This document shows, one piece after another, positions 5,507 through 6,740 of a stretch of DNA of 6,740 nt. Numbering within the stretch: position 1 is the first letter of the stretch; each line of letters starts with the position of its first letter. A program made the translations under genes and the position numbers. Below the pieces are notes generated by a model that saw nothing but the letters and a program-made list of their open reading frames with translations, was not told the DNA's origin and made no database searches. The DNA lies in NCBI GenBank assembly GCA_900551265.1, contig URVL01000128.1, forward strand, positions 1 to 6,740, given 5' to 3'. The stretch comes from an uncultured Eubacteriales bacterium. GTDB lineage: Bacteria; Bacillota; Clostridia; Oscillospirales; QAMX01.

Positions 5507-6348
5507 ACCAAACGCTCCTTTACAGAATACAGCATGATGTCTTCTAGTGTGGCCGGATCCGATATGATATTTCTTGGCACATGATCTTTGCACATGAGCG
5601 CTTCTACCCCAAAACTGTTAGAGCGCGCGCCAATCACAATCTCTGGATCAAGCAGGCCGTACTGCTCATTTGTAAGCTTGGCAACGACATACTTATTAAG
5701 AAGCATATCTTTTTCATCGCTGATAAGAATCTTTCCTCTGTGAATAAATGTAATATAGTCACAGATTTTTTCCAGATCACTAATAATATGTGAGGAAAGA
5801 AAAATACTATTTCGCTCATCCTGAATGAATTCAAGAAATAGATCCAATATCTCATCCCGTACTATGGGATCCAGCCCACTCGTAGCCTCGTCCAAAATGA
5901 GCAGACGACTGCCGTGCGATAGCGCTACGGCTATGGAAAGCTTCATTTTCATGCCACGCGAATAATCATGTACACGCTTTTTGTCAGGCAGTTCAAATTT
6001 GGCGCAGAATTGTTCAAATTTAGCACTATCCCAAGTTTTATAGCAGCTTTTTAATATAGTATTAATATTTTGGGCAGTTAGATTTTCCGGGAAACTGCTA
6101 TCGTCCATTACAACGCCAATCTGCTCTTTTAATGCTACATTTTTCTCATCAAGCGACTTTCCCAATATCGTGATTTTTCCACTATCACGCCGGATTAAAT
6201 CGAGAATTAGTTTTATTGTCGTTGTCTTTCCGGCGCCGTTCTCGCCTATGAACCCCATAATGCAGCCGGCTGGCAGCATAATATTGATTGGGCCAAGTGA
6301 AAAATCCTCATAGTGCTTGGTTACGTTTTGTATTTCAAGTGCGTTCAC
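5503..6348 (-). CDS. ABC transporter ATP-binding protein (YtrB/BcrA-like)
   Basis: A 281-residue cytosolic ATPase that powers the adjacent permease. Motifs in order: Walker A GENGAGKTT (35-43); where the Q-loop should be, GVVMDDSSFPENLT (78-91), with aspartates where a glutamine is usual; signature YSRGMKMKLSIA (129-140) in place of LSGGQ; Walker B LLILDEAT (149-156) with catalytic E154; D-loop SGLD (157-160); switch histidine H187 in SSH. The replaced Q-loop and RGM signature are, to my knowledge, common in this small-exporter subgroup and do not suggest a dead enzyme. The C-terminal ~70 residues end in PATLEDIMLYSV, a usual closing element. Translation starts at GTG directly after the TAA of the regulator gene, with AAGGGGG about 8 bases upstream. 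Function as exporter or immunity/stress transporter is inferred from context. Confidence 0.9.
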   Translation of the reverse strand: MNALEIQNVTKHYEDFSLGPINIMLPAGCIMGFIGENGAGKTTTIKLILDLIRRDSGKITILGKSLDEKNVALKEQIGVVMDDSSFPENLTAQNINTILKSCYKTWDSAKFEQFCAKFELPDKKRVHDYSRGMKMKLSIAVALSHGSRLLILDEATSGLDPIVRDEILDLFLEFIQDERNSIFLSSHIISDLEKICDYITFIHRGKILISDEKDMLLNKYVVAKLTNEQYGLLDPEIVIGARSNSFGVEALMCKDHVPRNIISDPATLEDIMLYSVKERLV

Positions 6349-6726
6349 TTATGATTCCCCCTTATAAATTAGCGCCAGGATCTCCTGAAGATCTGCAAGC
6401 GTCAGCCCACAGCCGGCGGAAAGGCCGATCGCTTCCTGAAATAAACTTTCTATCCTGCGCAACTGTTCTTCTCGGATAAACTCCAGATTTTTTGCCGCAA
6501 CAAAGCTCCCCTTTCCGGGGACAGTCACAACAAAACCGTCGCGCTCCAGCTCTTCGTATGCGCGCTTTGTCGTAATGACGCTGATACGAAGCTCTTTTGC
6601 TAGAAGCCGCATGGAGGGAAGCGCCTGCCCCTCGATCAGCTCACCCTGCAGAATGAGCGACTTGATTTGGGCGGTGATCTGTTCATAGATGGGCTTCCCT
6701 GAGGTATTGGAAAGAAGAATATCCAA
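6349..6726 (-). CDS. GntR-family transcriptional regulator, YtrA type
   Basis: A 125-residue DNA-binding protein that probably represses its own operon. The N-terminal winged helix-turn-helix (about 11-78) is clear: KPIYEQITAQIKSLILQGEL, then LPSMRLLAKELRISVITTKRAY (the HTH), ELERDGFVV, and the wing VPGKGSFVA. The short C-terminal part (about 80-125) is the small helical dimer region of the YtrA subgroup, with no ligand-binding domain. Start: TTG at 6726, with GAGG (6736-6733) six bases upstream. The frame stays open to the window edge, so a longer N-terminus cannot be excluded, but the sequence MDILLSNTSGKPIYEQI fits the usual family beginning. Stop codon and ATPase start abut. The promoter and the operator lie beyond the right edge. 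Confidence 0.9.
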   Translation of the reverse strand: MDILLSNTSGKPIYEQITAQIKSLILQGELIEGQALPSMRLLAKELRISVITTKRAYEELERDGFVVTVPGKGSFVAAKNLEFIREEQLRRIESLFQEAIGLSAGCGLTLADLQEILALIYKGES

Positions 6727-6740
6727 GGCACACCTCGTTA

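Noticed and set aside
5507..5593. Longer N-terminus of the ABC permease
   Set aside because: The added residues are His/Arg-rich and lie within the ATPase gene; the AAGGAG site and ATGA overlap support the start at 5506.
1..6740. CRISPR arrays, insertion sequences, tRNA or rRNA genes
   Set aside because: No regularly spaced repeats, transposase motifs, terminal inverted repeats or cloverleaf patterns were seen on either strand.

Overview
The window looks like ordinary chromosomal DNA from a low-to-mid GC Gram-positive anaerobe of the Clostridia (Bacillota). This rests on strong AGGAGG/GGGAGG ribosome binding sites, a mix of ATG, GTG and TTG starts, TTGACA/TATAAT-type promoters with extended -10 elements, a GntR/YtrA-type regulator with its ABC operon, and a cytosolic GH51-like arabinofuranosidase typical of plant-fibre fermenters. 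The genus cannot be fixed from the sequence alone.

Layout, left to right. (1) Positions 2-559 (+) hold the C-terminal end of a class B penicillin-binding protein, cut by the window edge. (2) Positions 646-1500 (+) encode a class I SAM-dependent methyltransferase, probably read from upstream. The transcript appears to end at a hairpin near 1623-1660. (3) Positions 1736-3841 (+) encode a large GH51-like alpha-L-arabinofuranosidase without a signal peptide. It is a single-gene unit with its own strong promoter (1675-1702) and a terminator (3894-3928). (4) Positions 3842-4293 form a 452-base AT-rich intergenic region. It holds the terminator, a second weak hairpin, a cre-like/palindromic operator candidate, a near-consensus promoter and a structured 5' leader. 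(5) Positions 4294-4851 (+) encode a small ParB/sulfiredoxin-fold protein of unknown role. (6) A probable bidirectional terminator (4856-4891) separates it from the convergent minus-strand operon. (7) That operon, read right to left, is a YtrA-type GntR repressor (6726-6349), an ABC ATPase (6348-5503) and an ABC-2 permease (5506-4898). The genes abut or overlap (TAA|GTG, then ATGA), so they are translationally coupled.

The genes form four or five independent units and do not make one pathway. They are cell-wall synthesis, a small-molecule or glycan methyltransferase, intracellular arabinoside breakdown, an orphan ParB-like protein, and a self-regulated ABC exporter or stress module. I see no mobile element, CRISPR array, tRNA or rRNA. 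The most interesting non-coding signal is the leader of the ParB-like gene. A 9-bp stem there carries a loop complementary to the gene's own Shine-Dalgarno sequence, so an H-type pseudoknot that hides the ribosome binding site is geometrically possible.
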